This document shows positions 24,296-34,154 of a stretch of 40,341 nucleotides of DNA, one piece after another. Both the position numbers and the translations under genes were made by a program. Every line of letters starts with the position of its first letter. The first letter of the stretch is position 1. The DNA is from Lingula anatina. Lineage: Eukaryota; Brachiopoda; Lingulata; Lingulida; Lingulidae. The notes beneath the pieces are model-generated. The model saw only the letters and a program-made list of their open reading frames with translations. It searched no databases and had not been told where the DNA came from. The stretch covers positions 291,371-331,711 of the forward strand of contig NW_019773581.1 in assembly GCF_001039355.2 (NCBI RefSeq), read 5' to 3'.

Positions 24296-27200
24296 CGATG
24301 TCACAACGGCGAATTGAAAATATTTTCTCCAACAGATACCCAATTGTCAGCTGATTATATAAAAATAAAAGATAAATAGTTGACTTTAATGAAAGCCGCG
24401 GTTCTCTCATCGGGGTTACAGCCTACCTACGACTAATTTACAAACATGTTAAAACGCGTCCGTCACATCCAAGAAGTTGCGCTGCTCACACTACTGGATT
24501 TCCCCTAAATTTCAGAATTTCAGAGTATTTCCTGAAAATTTAGATATACTGGTTCATCACTGAATGTTTCACTTCTCGTCGCCATTCAACACCCTGCGTT
24601 TCAAAGTTTTTACTGCGGCTTTTTTTCTACCCAGCAGTGTCGGTGAATGGTAGCCTATACATGTAGGAGGGCCAGCGTCAGTCTGGTCAGTGCTTTAAAA
24701 CTCAGGGTATGACCAAGACCATCACTCTACAGCAAGGGCCAACTGAACAATGAAATCAATGCCGCGCAAAAATTCTCATTGGGCAGTAGAATAAATGTCA
24801 TGAATAGGTCACAGACATATCTGTGAATATCTAGTGAAAAGTCGATCTGTGGCCCTAGCTGGTAGACGGCAGCCAAGGCCAGGAAAATCGGTGTTTCACA
24901 GCAGTTCATTATTCTGATTGTTCGGGTGCATCTACTACATGTATTGTCCATTCCCGTCATAAAGAATGTACCCTGAGCACGAGACTGCTGACATATCCTC
25001 TCTCTAGCACATGCTGGTGGAGGGGAGTTTAAATATGAAATCCAAGTCGAAAGAATGCGGAATGTGCACGGAGGCAAAGCACTAGACAAGTACTGCAGGG
25101 CTACATGTAGGCCTACTAAGACTATTTGTACGCTATATAGTAGAACAAACACTTGCTTTAAAAATAGGTCGACGTTTCATATGAATCTGTGACGTCCTCT
25201 TACTCAGGGTTGAAAACGCTTCATATTTTCGATTTCATATTGCTCTCTCTAGGGTCCCATAATGCTTATACCTAGGTTATATACGAAAGGCTTTCGTATG
25301 TCTTAGATTATACGAAACAGGGTAAATGAAAGACCGAGAACACTCTCGATCCGCTGTATTCTTTCAGTCTGTACTCCGGTATATCCACTTTGGTTTGGAA
25401 ATTTATAGTGTCCTGTCCAGTTATCAATCACGGGCGGCTTAAAACATTTGCTAGTAGCTCTCGCTAGCTGGTGAGGCACGCTATGTTGTGTTATAATAAG
25501 GCCACTATGGTTGCTTGTACGCGTATTATACTATATCATCCACTCTGGTCTCTGAAAAGGCCGTCGGAAACCTAACTGGCAGGAGAGGTAATTTTTACAG
25601 CCTGTGGTTCTGGGCCCGTGGAAGTCATCTGGACGCTGACTTAAAAATCTCTAAAGAGCAACTGCCCCCCCCCCTCCCCTCCCCACCAAACAACCCCCTC
25701 CCCGTAACCTACGGCCCTTATACATGTTGTAGACCTAATATTTTTTTCTGCTGGTAGGCCTACCGTTTCATATCTAGAACAGACAGGTTTCTCGAAACTA
25801 GCCTCTGTCGAAACTCAAAGCAAAGTTGTAACCGTCAGACCTAGTTAACAATAAACATAAGCAAAAATGGCCGAATTTAGTACTGCAAATACTGCAAACA
25901 GTAGTCCTATAGTGTTGTACATTCTACACAATGTATATGTTGGCCTACTGGGGCCTACGTGTAAAATTGTCTCCATGTCTTTTTCTTGCGTAATGTTGTC
26001 ATACAAATATCATTTTAATTTCACTTTGAATGAAGTCCAAAGGACCACAAACGCCCATTCAGGACTCACAAGTGAAGGTCTTAAACGGCATAACATTCAG
26101 AACGCTTAGTAACGCGGGGTAGGTACCTAATTAACTTCATGCGCGAGTCGGTCTTTGCCTGACCTTAAGCAACCGGTAGAACTGCATCATATTCTGAGTG
26201 AATAGGATGTTTATGATATTGAAAATGAATCATAAAACAGTTACTTGGGACTATCCATCGTGTGTTCAGGAACAAATCACGATTTTTATATACAGCGAGT
26301 TATCAGTGAGTATTATATTGAGTCAAACGTGTACCTACCTGACGACAAGTAAGGCGAAAATTGCGGATACTTGTGGGCTCGTACCGTATCTGGGTCACAT
26401 AAATATCATTGAGCTGATGGAATGAGGTCAAGGAATCTCGTTTCGAAAATGTGACCTCATTCATAAGTGCAGATTCCCACTACCCCCTGTAGGCCTACAT
26501 CTAAAATGTACGCTGACAGTATAAATGCTTTTGTTTTTGTTTGCTCTAAATCTCATTTAGTTAGTTTTGTTATTTTATTTTAAAGGCTAGCCAAATAAGA
26601 GAAAACAAGAAGTTCAAATGTAACACTCATTATCTTTTAGTTTTGAGATTGATACAGTAACCATCACATGACAGTCTTATCAAGAAGTTGTAACTTCTTG
26701 GTCTTATGAATAGGCCTGATTGTACCCCCTTAAAACAGAGTTCCATCGGTTGTAAAAAGCATTGAAATCGAAGTTCAGCAAATACGTGAACAGTTCAATA
26801 GCATAAGATGGTAGTTTGGGGATCTTTATTGTTATGAAGAATAAATTTTGTATGTCATATTTTTTTTAAGATTAGAATTTTAAAAAGTTGTCCCTGTTAG
26901 GGAAAAATCGTAAAAGTAGACCTGTAGACTTATAAGACTTAAAAGACATTTTGTGACAAACTAGTTCATTTATATGAAAAAATACGCGAAAAAATTAAAA
27001 TTGAATAGTCCCACTAGGGTCTCCAGGACTACTCAGTGTTGTGAATAAAAAATGGCATAACACAATATAAACTGAAAGTCTTTTAAGACCAATGCTATCC
27101 GCCAATCTAACAAAGGAAGTTTCTAACAATATTTTTCACATATACAACAAGTGTAGGCCTACGTTTTCACTTCCTTTTTTATTTTCGTTTTCTTTTCACT

Positions 27201-27659
27201 TTTTCTTTTATTATTTTTTCTTCTTCTTTTTGCTCAAGCTGAGTCAGCGTTTACGTGCATTTCTTTCATTTTCAACTAGTGTAAAATGTCACTTTTAAGC
27301 AAATAATGCGAGATTAGTACAAGTTTTAGGAAAAAAAGTACAGAAAATTTAGACAAAGGAAATCCTACTAACCGGGGTAAAATAAAACAAGTCAAGAAAT
27401 TCTTCAGATAAAACATTTGGATAGCCTACAGTTTAAAAAAAATGGAAATGATAGTGTTGACATAGTTCACTAAAGAAGAAAGAATTAACAAACGTGATCC
27501 AAATCTTTTTGATGAAGCATTTTGTGCTAAAACAACGTCTTTATCAAGTTGATCATAAATTAAGAACATGATTCGCACTTTTGAAAAACACTTTACTTTT
27601 GACTGATATTAAAAGAATTGGCCATCAAAATAATATTAATTAGAAAGTGAATGAAAAGA

Positions 27660-28103
27660 CATTGTTATGCAGCAACTATTTATTAAGACTTCTTAATACA
27701 ACGCACAAATAATGAACATAATCTGAGTCTGAAAGTTTAGCAATAAAAATGTGCCAAAAGATGGCATGGATTAACATTGAGGTCACAGTAAGACTGGTAT
27801 CCTTCATGTTCACTGTTCTCCATCTTCATTCACTGAGTCTCATCATGAGAAAACATTCAGCGTCCATTTTCCCATGGTTCTCCCCAACTTCTTTTCATGT
27901 AACTCTGGACAGAACTGAGTCCGATGTTCACAGTCTTGAACTGCAGTCCAATGTAACTATTGTTGTACCGGTATTTGTACTGTTTTACCTTAGATCAGCA
28001 TTAAGAGAGTGGCATAGGAGAGTTTATGAAACATTTTTATGCGTGAGCGAAAGTCTTGCGGTTTCTGCTACCAAGCGGTCTTGGAGGATGGTCGTTCAGT
28101 TAC
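27660..28103 (-). other. Untranslated 3' exon of the 100-aa Gly/Tyr-rich gene
   Basis: The minus strand has a strong acceptor (TGTTCCTTGCAG) just before 28,103. The sequence below it aligns word for word with the downstream region of the 70-aa paralogue at 34,155-34,578. Shared words include GAACTGAGTCCGATGT, GTCCAATGTA and GCGTCCATTT, read here on the plus strand. It ends just past an AATAAA signal at 27,679-27,684. The exon carries no sense-strand frame and starts after the stop codon, so it is 3' UTR. A 157-codon frame on the opposite strand (27,749-28,222) is a shadow. The right part of this exon, from 27,897, is repeated at 29,606-29,812 through the block duplication. Confidence 0.75.
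27679..27684 (-). terminator. Poly(A) signal AATAAA
   Basis: AATAAA on the minus strand at the end of the 3' UTR exon. It sits in the position equivalent to the AATAAA at 34,174-34,179 of the paralogous locus; the flanking words GCAACT and GCAATC correspond. Confidence 0.65.
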
Positions 28104-28182
28104 CTGCAAGGAACAAGCACATGCATTTAGCCAGATTGCACAGAGTACATTACATTCGTAATACTGCACTATCAACTGCATT

Positions 28183-28368
28183 ATGTTTTGGAGAGCAAAC
28201 AGTGCATTTTGGTATGGTTTAGAACTTTAATTTTTAGCTATTCAAAATTCTTATTCCAAGAGGGGAATATTGGTGTGATATGTATATATATATTTCAGAA
28301 ACCGAAGATTGGGGGCGGGGGGGGGGGGGGTCAGGACCCCCCTGACCTCCCCTCTAAAACCGCCACTG
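28183..28368 (+). mobile_element. GGCGGATCCAGG-family repeat fragment inside the 3' UTR intron
   Basis: The run TTTTGGAGAGCAAAC, GGTATGGTTTAGAAC, ATTCTTATTCCAAGAGGGGA, then a G14 run and CTAAAACCGCCACTG, matches pieces of the copies near 39.2, 39.6 and 40.2 kb. The right terminus CCGCCACTG ends at 28,368. It was inserted into the intron of the Gly/Tyr-rich gene; the equivalent intron at 34,579-35,083 lacks it and is 346 bp shorter. A second apparent copy at 29,892-30,077 is only the duplicated block. Confidence 0.7.
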
Positions 28369-28957
28369 AACTGTAAGCAGAGAACAAAGCTGAAAGTTAC
28401 TTCACTGTTTCCTTCAATTATAAGATCTTCTTTGCAGAGTGTTCTTACAGCATTTTATCTTAAAAAATCCCAAAAGTTGCAATTTCTGATGGTGGAGGAA
28501 AATGAGAACCTCCAGTTTTTATCATACCCTGTGCTAACGTCATGTTTCTTGCCTTAATCCCTAAATATTTCAAAACTATTTGGGAGCACCATATGAAATC
28601 TTAAAGGTTAGCGTTACTACCCGTGCAAAATACATGGTTGTTATATTTATATTAGAACTGTTTATAAGTAAAAAAAAATTAGGCGAATACTAAGAGAAAT
28701 TTGTGAAAGAGATAGATGTGGGATAGATCTGTGAATTTCCAACTACGACCACAAATACTTTTCCGTAGGATGTGTACCCGTAATACACTGAATCTTTTAA
28801 AAAAATCGAAATCAAACAAGGAAATTAATCTCATATCTTATAGGTACATTGTACCAGCTTATAATCAGTGTTGTTCCACCTTGATAAAATGTTGTTTAAT
28901 ACTAGAATACCTATGTATAATCACGCATGCATGACACATAAGTAATCTGCTCACCGT

Positions 28958-29260
28958 TTAGCCGAGCTTGCCGCCGTAGCCGTAGCCGAGTTTGCCGCCG
29001 TAGCCGCCATAGACACCATATCCACCGTATTTACCACCGAGGCCGCCAAGGAGACCATAACCACCGTAGCCGCCGTAGCCGCCAAGGCCGCCGTAGCCGT
29101 AACCACCGTATAGACCACCGTAGCCTTTACCGTAAAGACCGCCGTAGTTGAGACCGAGGCCGTTCAGGGCTCCAACGCCATAGAGACCGTTGAAAGCGGC
29201 AGAGACCGTCTGCAGGGCAACAAGGCCCAAGATCAGGATGCAAAGGAACTTAGGTGCCAT
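28958..29260 (-). CDS. Secreted Gly/Tyr-rich protein, 100 aa (left block)
   Basis: Single coding exon. Residues 1-21 form a signal peptide (positive start MAPK, hydrophobic ILILGLVAL, cleavage after VSA). The 79-residue mature chain has 39 Gly and 16 Tyr, four Lys and no Asp or Glu, arranged as GGYGGYG and GGLYG repeats. This composition recalls shematrin-like shell-matrix proteins and, more loosely, Gly/Tyr-rich cuticle or YGG-type antimicrobial peptides. The function is inferred from composition only. The start is fixed by the signal peptide and by the matching paralogue. TAA is followed by ACG and a GTGAGC splice donor (intron 28,104-28,954), so the next exon is untranslated. This copy is identical to the one at 30,667-30,969 and is probably the same gene counted twice. 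Confidence 0.85.
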   Translation of the reverse strand: MAPKFLCILILGLVALQTVSAAFNGLYGVGALNGLGLNYGGLYGKGYGGLYGGYGYGGLGGYGGYGGYGLLGGLGGKYGGYGVYGGYGGKLGYGYGGKLG

Positions 29261-29323
29261 TTTACGGTGTCTCGACTGTTTTGAAGAGTCAAAAGCAGAT
29301 GAGTTGCTGTTAGAGCAAGCATC

Positions 29324-29357
29324 CTTATATACCCATTTTCTGTGAAATGATTGATCA
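29324..29357 (-). promoter_or_regulatory. TATA box and TGATTGATCA element of the 100-aa gene
   Basis: On the minus strand TATATAAG lies at 29,324-29,331, about 64 nt before the ATG. The palindromic-ended word TGATTGATCA (as read on the plus strand) lies at 29,348-29,357. The gap of 16 bp is identical at the paralogue (35,363-35,396). TGATTGAT fits the published PBX/HOX-type site; binding is inference. Confidence 0.75.
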
Positions 29358-29370
29358 TGGTCAATTTTAA

Positions 29371-29390
29371 TTTTTTTTTTTTTTTTTTTT
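29371..29390 (+). repeat. Poly-T (T20) upstream of the TATA box
   Basis: A T20 run about 40 bp upstream of the TATA box. The paralogue at 35.4 kb has no T run between the matching GTC(A)A and GAAACTGA words, so the tract was inserted or expanded in this locus. The other block has T22. Confidence 0.9.
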
Positions 29391-29604
29391 GAAACTGAAA
29401 TCTCTTTAGCGCTTTTTCTGCAAACGACATCTCGCTCTCTTTCAAGATATGATATGAGCGTTTATTTGTTGTGCAGTCACGATCTGACAGTTTTTACAAT
29501 GTCACATTAATCCATTAAATTTTCGAAACTCAGAAGAAGGTATGCAACTTCACAGTGGCTACAAAGCAGAGTGTTTGCCACGTCATAATTGGTCGGCGAC
29601 ATCG

Positions 29605-29605
29605 N
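29605..29605. other. Assembly join (single N)
   Basis: One N separates the two copies of the 1.7-kb block. To the left the sequence ends GCGACATCG. To the right it restarts at the base equivalent to 27,897. Each flanking gene copy is incomplete on the side facing the N. Confidence 0.9.
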
Positions 29606-29812
29606 ATGTAACTCTGGACAGAACTGAGTCCGATGTTCACAGTCTTGAACTGCAGTCCAATGTAACTATTGTTGTACCGGTATTTGTACTGTTTTACCTT
29701 AGATCAGCATTAAGAGAGTGGCATAGGAGAGTTTATGAAACATTTTTATGCGTGAGCGAAAGTCTTGCGGTTTCTGCTACCAAGCGGTCTTGGAGGATGG
29801 TCGTTCAGTTAC
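29606..29812 (-). other. Truncated copy of the untranslated 3' exon
   Basis: The same acceptor as at 28,103 (TTGCAG) occurs just before 29,812. The exon is cut at the N after 207 nt and has no poly(A) signal. This truncation is what an unmerged contig start would produce. Confidence 0.75.
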
Positions 29813-30666
29813 CTGCAAGGAACAAGCACATGCATTTAGCCAGATTGCACAGAGTACATTACATTCGTAATACTGCACTATCAACTGCATTATGTTTTGG
29901 AGAGCAAACAGTGCATTTTGGTATGGTTTAGAACTTTAATTTTTAGCTATTCAAAATTCTTATTCCAAGAGGGGAATATTGGTGTGATATGTATATATAT
30001 ATTTCAGAAACCGAAGATTGGGGGCGGGGGGGGGGGGGGTCAGGACCCCCCTGACCTCCCCTCTAAAACCGCCACTGAACTGTAAGCAGAGAACAAAGCT
30101 GAAAGTTACTTCACTGTTTCCTTCAATTATAAGATCTTCTTTGCAGAGTGTTCTTACAGCATTTTATCTTAAAAAATCCCAAAAGTTGCAATTTCTGATG
30201 GTGGAGGAAAATGAGAACCTCCAGTTTTTATCATACCCTGTGCTAACGTCATGTTTCTTGCCTTAATCCCTAAATATTTCAAAACTATTTGGGAGCACCA
30301 TATGAAATCTTAAAGGTTAGCGTTACTACCCGTGCAAAATACATGGTTGTTATATTTATATTAGAACTGTTTATAAGTAAAAAAAAATTAGGCGAATACT
30401 AAGAGAAATTTGTGAAAGAGATAGATGTGGGATAGATCTGTGAATTTCCAACTACGACCACAAATACTTTTCCGTAGGATGTGTACCCGTAATACACTGA
30501 ATCTTTTAAAAAAATCGAAATCAAACAAGGAAATTAATCTCATATCTTATAGGTACATTGTACCAGCTTATAATCAGTGTTGTTCCACCTTGATAAAATG
30601 TTGTTTAATACTAGAATACCTATGTATAATCACGCATGCATGACACATAAGTAATCTGCTCACCGT

Positions 30667-30969
30667 TTAGCCGAGCTTGCCGCCGTAGCCGTAGCCGAGT
30701 TTGCCGCCGTAGCCGCCATAGACACCATATCCACCGTATTTACCACCGAGGCCGCCAAGGAGACCATAACCACCGTAGCCGCCGTAGCCGCCAAGGCCGC
30801 CGTAGCCGTAACCACCGTATAGACCACCGTAGCCTTTACCGTAAAGACCGCCGTAGTTGAGACCGAGGCCGTTCAGGGCTCCAACGCCATAGAGACCGTT
30901 GAAAGCGGCAGAGACCGTCTGCAGGGCAACAAGGCCCAAGATCAGGATGCAAAGGAACTTAGGTGCCAT
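30667..30969 (-). CDS. Secreted Gly/Tyr-rich protein, 100 aa (right block)
   Basis: Residue-for-residue identical to the product of 28,958-29,260: 21-residue signal peptide and a mature chain about half Gly and one fifth Tyr, basic, with no acidic residue. It has the same stop-ACG-GTGAGC arrangement at the 3' end. This copy keeps the full upstream region, including the distal ACGTCATAA module at 31,281-31,325, but its 3' exon is truncated at the N. If the two blocks are one locus, this CDS and the 28,958 CDS are the same gene. If the duplication is real, they are very recent tandem copies. Confidence 0.8.
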   Translation of the reverse strand: MAPKFLCILILGLVALQTVSAAFNGLYGVGALNGLGLNYGGLYGKGYGGLYGGYGYGGLGGYGGYGGYGLLGGLGGKYGGYGVYGGYGGKLGYGYGGKLG

Positions 30970-31032
30970 TTTACGGTGTCTCGACTGTTTTGAAGAGTCA
31001 AAAGCAGATGAGTTGCTGTTAGAGCAAGCATC

Positions 31033-31066
31033 CTTATATACCCATTTTCTGTGAAATGATTGATCA
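31033..31066 (-). promoter_or_regulatory. TATA box and TGATTGATCA element (right block)
   Basis: TATATAAG at 31,033-31,040 and TGATTGATCA at 31,057-31,066, with the same 16-bp gap as in the left block and in the 35-kb paralogue. Confidence 0.75.
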
Positions 31067-31079
31067 TGGTCAATTTTAA

Positions 31080-31101
31080 TTTTTTTTTTTTTTTTTTTTT
31101 T
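31080..31101 (+). repeat. Poly-T (T22) upstream of the TATA box
   Basis: This is two T longer than the matching run in the left block, the only difference found between the blocks. The length difference is of the kind expected from homopolymer sequencing error or allelic slippage. Confidence 0.9.
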
Positions 31102-31280
31102 GAAACTGAAATCTCTTTAGCGCTTTTTCTGCAAACGACATCTCGCTCTCTTTCAAGATATGATATGAGCGTTTATTTGTTGTGCAGTCACGATCTGACA
31201 GTTTTTACAATGTCACATTAATCCATTAAATTTTCGAAACTCAGAAGAAGGTATGCAACTTCACAGTGGCTACAAAGCAG

Positions 31281-31325
31281 AGTGTTTGCCACGTCATAAT
31301 TGGTCGGCGACATCGCACACAGCAC
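31281..31325 (-). promoter_or_regulatory. Distal conserved upstream module with ACGTCATAA
   Basis: GTGTTTGCCACGTCATAA is followed by GGTCGGCGACATCGCACACA. It is nearly identical to 35,561-35,606 upstream of the 70-aa paralogue, while the DNA between module and TATA box has diverged. It contains TGACGT, the core of CRE/ATF sites. It lies about 250 bp upstream of the TATA box here and about 200 bp at the paralogue. Confidence 0.55.
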
Positions 31326-33550
31326 CAAAGTGGAATCGTCGTTTTTTGACTGTGGAGAAAACCCGTACCAAGCACAAGAATTGGTCATTAACTGCATCGT
31401 AACTACGTGACAAAGATGGTCAAATAAATATTAATAATTTAAGTTTTAAAATTTATCGTCACGCACGTGGGCAAATTATTTTAAGGGCGTACTTTGGGAG
31501 GTGGGAAAACCGTCATACCTCCAATTATTTTCCTGAATATTTCAAATTTTTTCTCTCCCAAGATGTAGTGCGAAATGGAGGGATGGAGATTAACGTATAC
31601 TTTTTTGAATTCTTTTTAGACCAGGTTGACGAGCGGTGACTATTATCTGTAAACAGAGTCAGTAGGCGGAATTTATTTTTGTTTTTATCTTTCAAACTTA
31701 ATGAGAAAAGCAAAAATATTCAAGTTCGTACGTCATTTTTTATTTGATTATTATTATTTATTTATTTATTTATTTATTTTTTACAGGGTGGGGCGTCAAA
31801 TCTGCAGTGTGGGGTAATTAGAGCATAAAACCAACAGCACTAAGGATTTTTTCTTCGATTCAATTGTAAATATTTTCCGCTTACCAAACCAACACCCAAT
31901 GTACTTTTTTAAAAGTTAAAACATTTGATAATGGAAATAAAAGAATGCGAAAAAAAGTTTGATTTCGGTCGGGGATTGTTTGCCATTTTACTAATTTTGT
32001 CTGGTATTTTATAGCGTTACCATAAGATTTTTTTATTGTTTTGATACTATTGTCATGCCAGTTTCGTGACCGATCATCATCATCATAACGACTTCACCGT
32101 GCCATGTTGAAAAGTTAGATTGTCTGTAAAAAGAAAAAAATCGAAAAGACATCACGCATCAGGGTTCTATATATGAAAGAAAAGCCCTAATAAACCATGT
32201 TTGTCGGGACGATCACAATTTTATAAAATACCAGAAATAGATTATATGCGCGCGTGGTGTTGTGCTCACGGAGAAGCGTGGTTTGTGAATGTTCATGCAC
32301 TGCAGAGTGCTGCGAAAAGTTCAATGGAGTACACCTTGCAAACCTAAATCATGTTTTTGCTCGTCCTCATGCCACAGATATAACTTGCACAAGACTTTGT
32401 TTTAAGACATACTGTAATAAGCGGTAATATATATGTTTACATTTACTTTGATTCAATGAATGATTATGAGTATTGTTCTGTCCGGATTTGTACTATTGTG
32501 TTATTTATTGTGTGGGAAAGAAATAAACTGTATGTTTGGATAATGCCGACTTTGCGCTTCGGGTGGATCGTATTTCACCTCAATTCATACCACATCAAGG
32601 CGCTGAATGAAAAAAAAAAAACTCACTTTAGGCTATATCATGCGGCCACCTGGTAGAGAGGCAGGATCTACAAGTATGGGCATGGTGTTTTCCGTTGGCA
32701 TGTTGACATTTTACATTTAATTTCATTATGTGAAGAAATATAGTCGTCAAGGCAATTGAATTTTTTGACTGCAATTGATATTCAAAAGTTTTCTTTATTA
32801 CACAAGTAAAGTGTTCAGTACACCCCAAAGACGTCTCCCGCCTTCCTCCAGTTGAGGGACAGTGTATAATTCTTATTTTGATGCCTTACGGAATTTTATT
32901 GCCAAAAATGAGAAAATTTCCCTTTCCTCGAAAACTTTCTTACACCCTCCGTTCATCTCTCTATATAGCTCCATACTCAAATATACTGGACTGAAAATAC
33001 ATTTTTAAGATCACTTTTTTCTTGAACTAGTTTGAAGAAACTAGTTAAGAGTTAGAATTTCATATGGCTAAAAAAAAAGAATTATCCTGTACATTTCATT
33101 ACTTCCCCCTCTAATGAGCAATGTATACCATATCCAAAACTGTTCACAGAATCACGATCCGTAAATCTGTTTTTGATTTCTTTTCGTAAGTCACTCTCGT
33201 GCCGGAAATAGAAGCACTCGTGAAAGAAATGGAAATTTTATAAATGAGACGTTTGGAACTAGAAAATGGGTTTATAGATCGTAACTCACTCAACTGTTTC
33301 AGATAGAATATAGGCCTACCTTGGCGATAAAGTCAGTGATACTGAAATTTTCATTTTTCTATTCATTTCTCATATTTTTCCAATATGCGTTGCATGCCTT
33401 AAGTCAGATGAGCTTTTACTGGCATTCTTTGCATTTACATTTTGCTGAATTCTTGTAAAACAAAGTGGAGATGAGGACGAAATGTCAGATAATGGGCACA
33501 GTGACACTCCTACACACTATAATTGTTGACCTCTGTCACAAAAGCGCTTT

Positions 33551-33551
<1 letters not shown>

Positions 33552-33590
<39 letters not shown>
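33552..33590 (+). repeat. Poly-T tract (T39)
   Basis: The longest homopolymer in the window: thirty-nine T after a single G. Confidence 0.95.
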
Positions 33591-33591
<1 letters not shown>

Positions 33592-33867
33592 TTATAAATT
33601 ATCATTTAAAACCAAAGGAAGCTATTATATGATCTCAAAATGGAGAATTATGTCACTTATAAGCACTTAATTACTGGAATTTACAGTGGGCCAAACATTT
33701 ACCTCGACTTAGTTGTTGAAAGATGAGATTCCGCGCAGACTATCAAAAACTAGAAATATGAGATTTTATAAAACGCGTCTAGAAACAATAATGACAAAAG
33801 CCAATGGTGAGGTTGACATTGGCCACTAACGAAAAAATATGAATAAGGTTTATCTAGACATCTTTTG

Positions 33868-34069
33868 AGCCCCTGTTACACTGGAGTTGCGATCACCTGA
33901 GAACAATTTTTTGCTCACTCTCACAAATATGTAACAAAAAAAAGGCGCAATATTTAGAATTAATTATTACTAATGTGCGGATTGGATGTTGATCATAAAA
34001 TATTGTCAAAACTCAACTTTGAAAGGAGGTCCCGGTGAGAGTGATCGCAACATCGGTGTAACAAGGGCT
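33868..34069. mobile_element. Foldback MITE, about 202 bp
   Basis: The left end AGCCCCTGTTACAC, followed by GTTGCGATCAC, is inverted at the right as GTGATCGCAAC, then GTGTAACAAGGGCT. The arms are roughly 30 bp with few mismatches. No coding capacity. The target duplication is not obvious. Confidence 0.75.
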
Positions 34070-34154
34070 TGGTCAAATTTAGTTGACGACTTTTCGCGGT
34101 GAAGAAACAAGAGTTGGCCGATTATTACAGTTGATAAACAAGAGAACAGAGAGA

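Larger units (their letters stand above)
21968..27659. other. Intergenic region with repeats only
   Basis: It begins with the 5' flank of the MARVEL gene; no TATA box or upstream exon was identified. It includes T27 (22,870-22,896), a short F2 foldback (24,224-24,295), and perfect short stems at 25,281-25,299 (ATACGAAAG/CTTTCGTAT) and 26,681-26,700 (CAAGAAGTT/AACTTCTTG). A C/T-rich tract lies at about 25,664-25,700. The longest frame (24,727-25,152, minus, 141 codons) is unrecognised and has no splice or domain support. Confidence 0.5.
27897..29604. repeat. Left block of a 1.7-kb near-perfect direct duplication
   Basis: This block recurs at 29,606-31,315 with a constant 1,709-bp offset. The offset becomes 1,711 only after a poly-T run (20 T here, 22 T in the other block). 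No other difference was seen in the parts compared. The block stops exactly at the N at 29,605. It contains the whole Gly/Tyr-rich coding exon, its intron and part of the 3' exon. The most likely explanation is two contigs that overlap and were not merged. Confidence 0.95.
29606..31315. repeat. Right block of the 1.7-kb near-perfect direct duplication
   Basis: Counterpart of 27,897-29,604. It lacks the distal end of the 3' UTR exon and its poly(A) signal, but continues past 31,315 into upstream sequence that is conserved with the paralogue. Together with the left block it makes one complete gene. Confidence 0.95.
31326..34154. other. Intergenic region between the two Gly/Tyr-rich loci
   Basis: Homology to the paralogue's upstream DNA continues to about 31,400 (AAGCACAAG, GGTCATTAAC). 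Beyond that I see a (TTTA)n tract (about 31,744-31,780), T39 (33,552-33,590) and a foldback MITE (33,868-34,069). No supported gene. Confidence 0.5.

Noticed and set aside
24727-25152. 141-codon minus-strand frame
   Set aside because: No domain, signal peptide, splice context or bias that I recognise; its length is possible by chance in 40 kb. I cannot exclude it without a search.
26681-26700. Perfect 9-bp hairpin CAAGAAGTT/AACTTCTTG as a regulatory RNA
   Set aside because: It is isolated, short and without a terminator-like or precursor context; such stems are expected by chance in this much AT-rich DNA.
27749-28222. 157-codon plus-strand frame (and its partial repeat at 29,542-29,931)
   Set aside because: It lies antisense to the conserved 3' UTR exon and runs into the repeat at 28,183. 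The matching DNA at the paralogue is not open, so conservation is not at the protein level.
28961-29195. Repeated GCCGCCGTAGCC units as a CRISPR or minisatellite array
   Set aside because: They are codons for Gly-Tyr repeats in a coding exon with signal peptide and promoter; there are no spacers.
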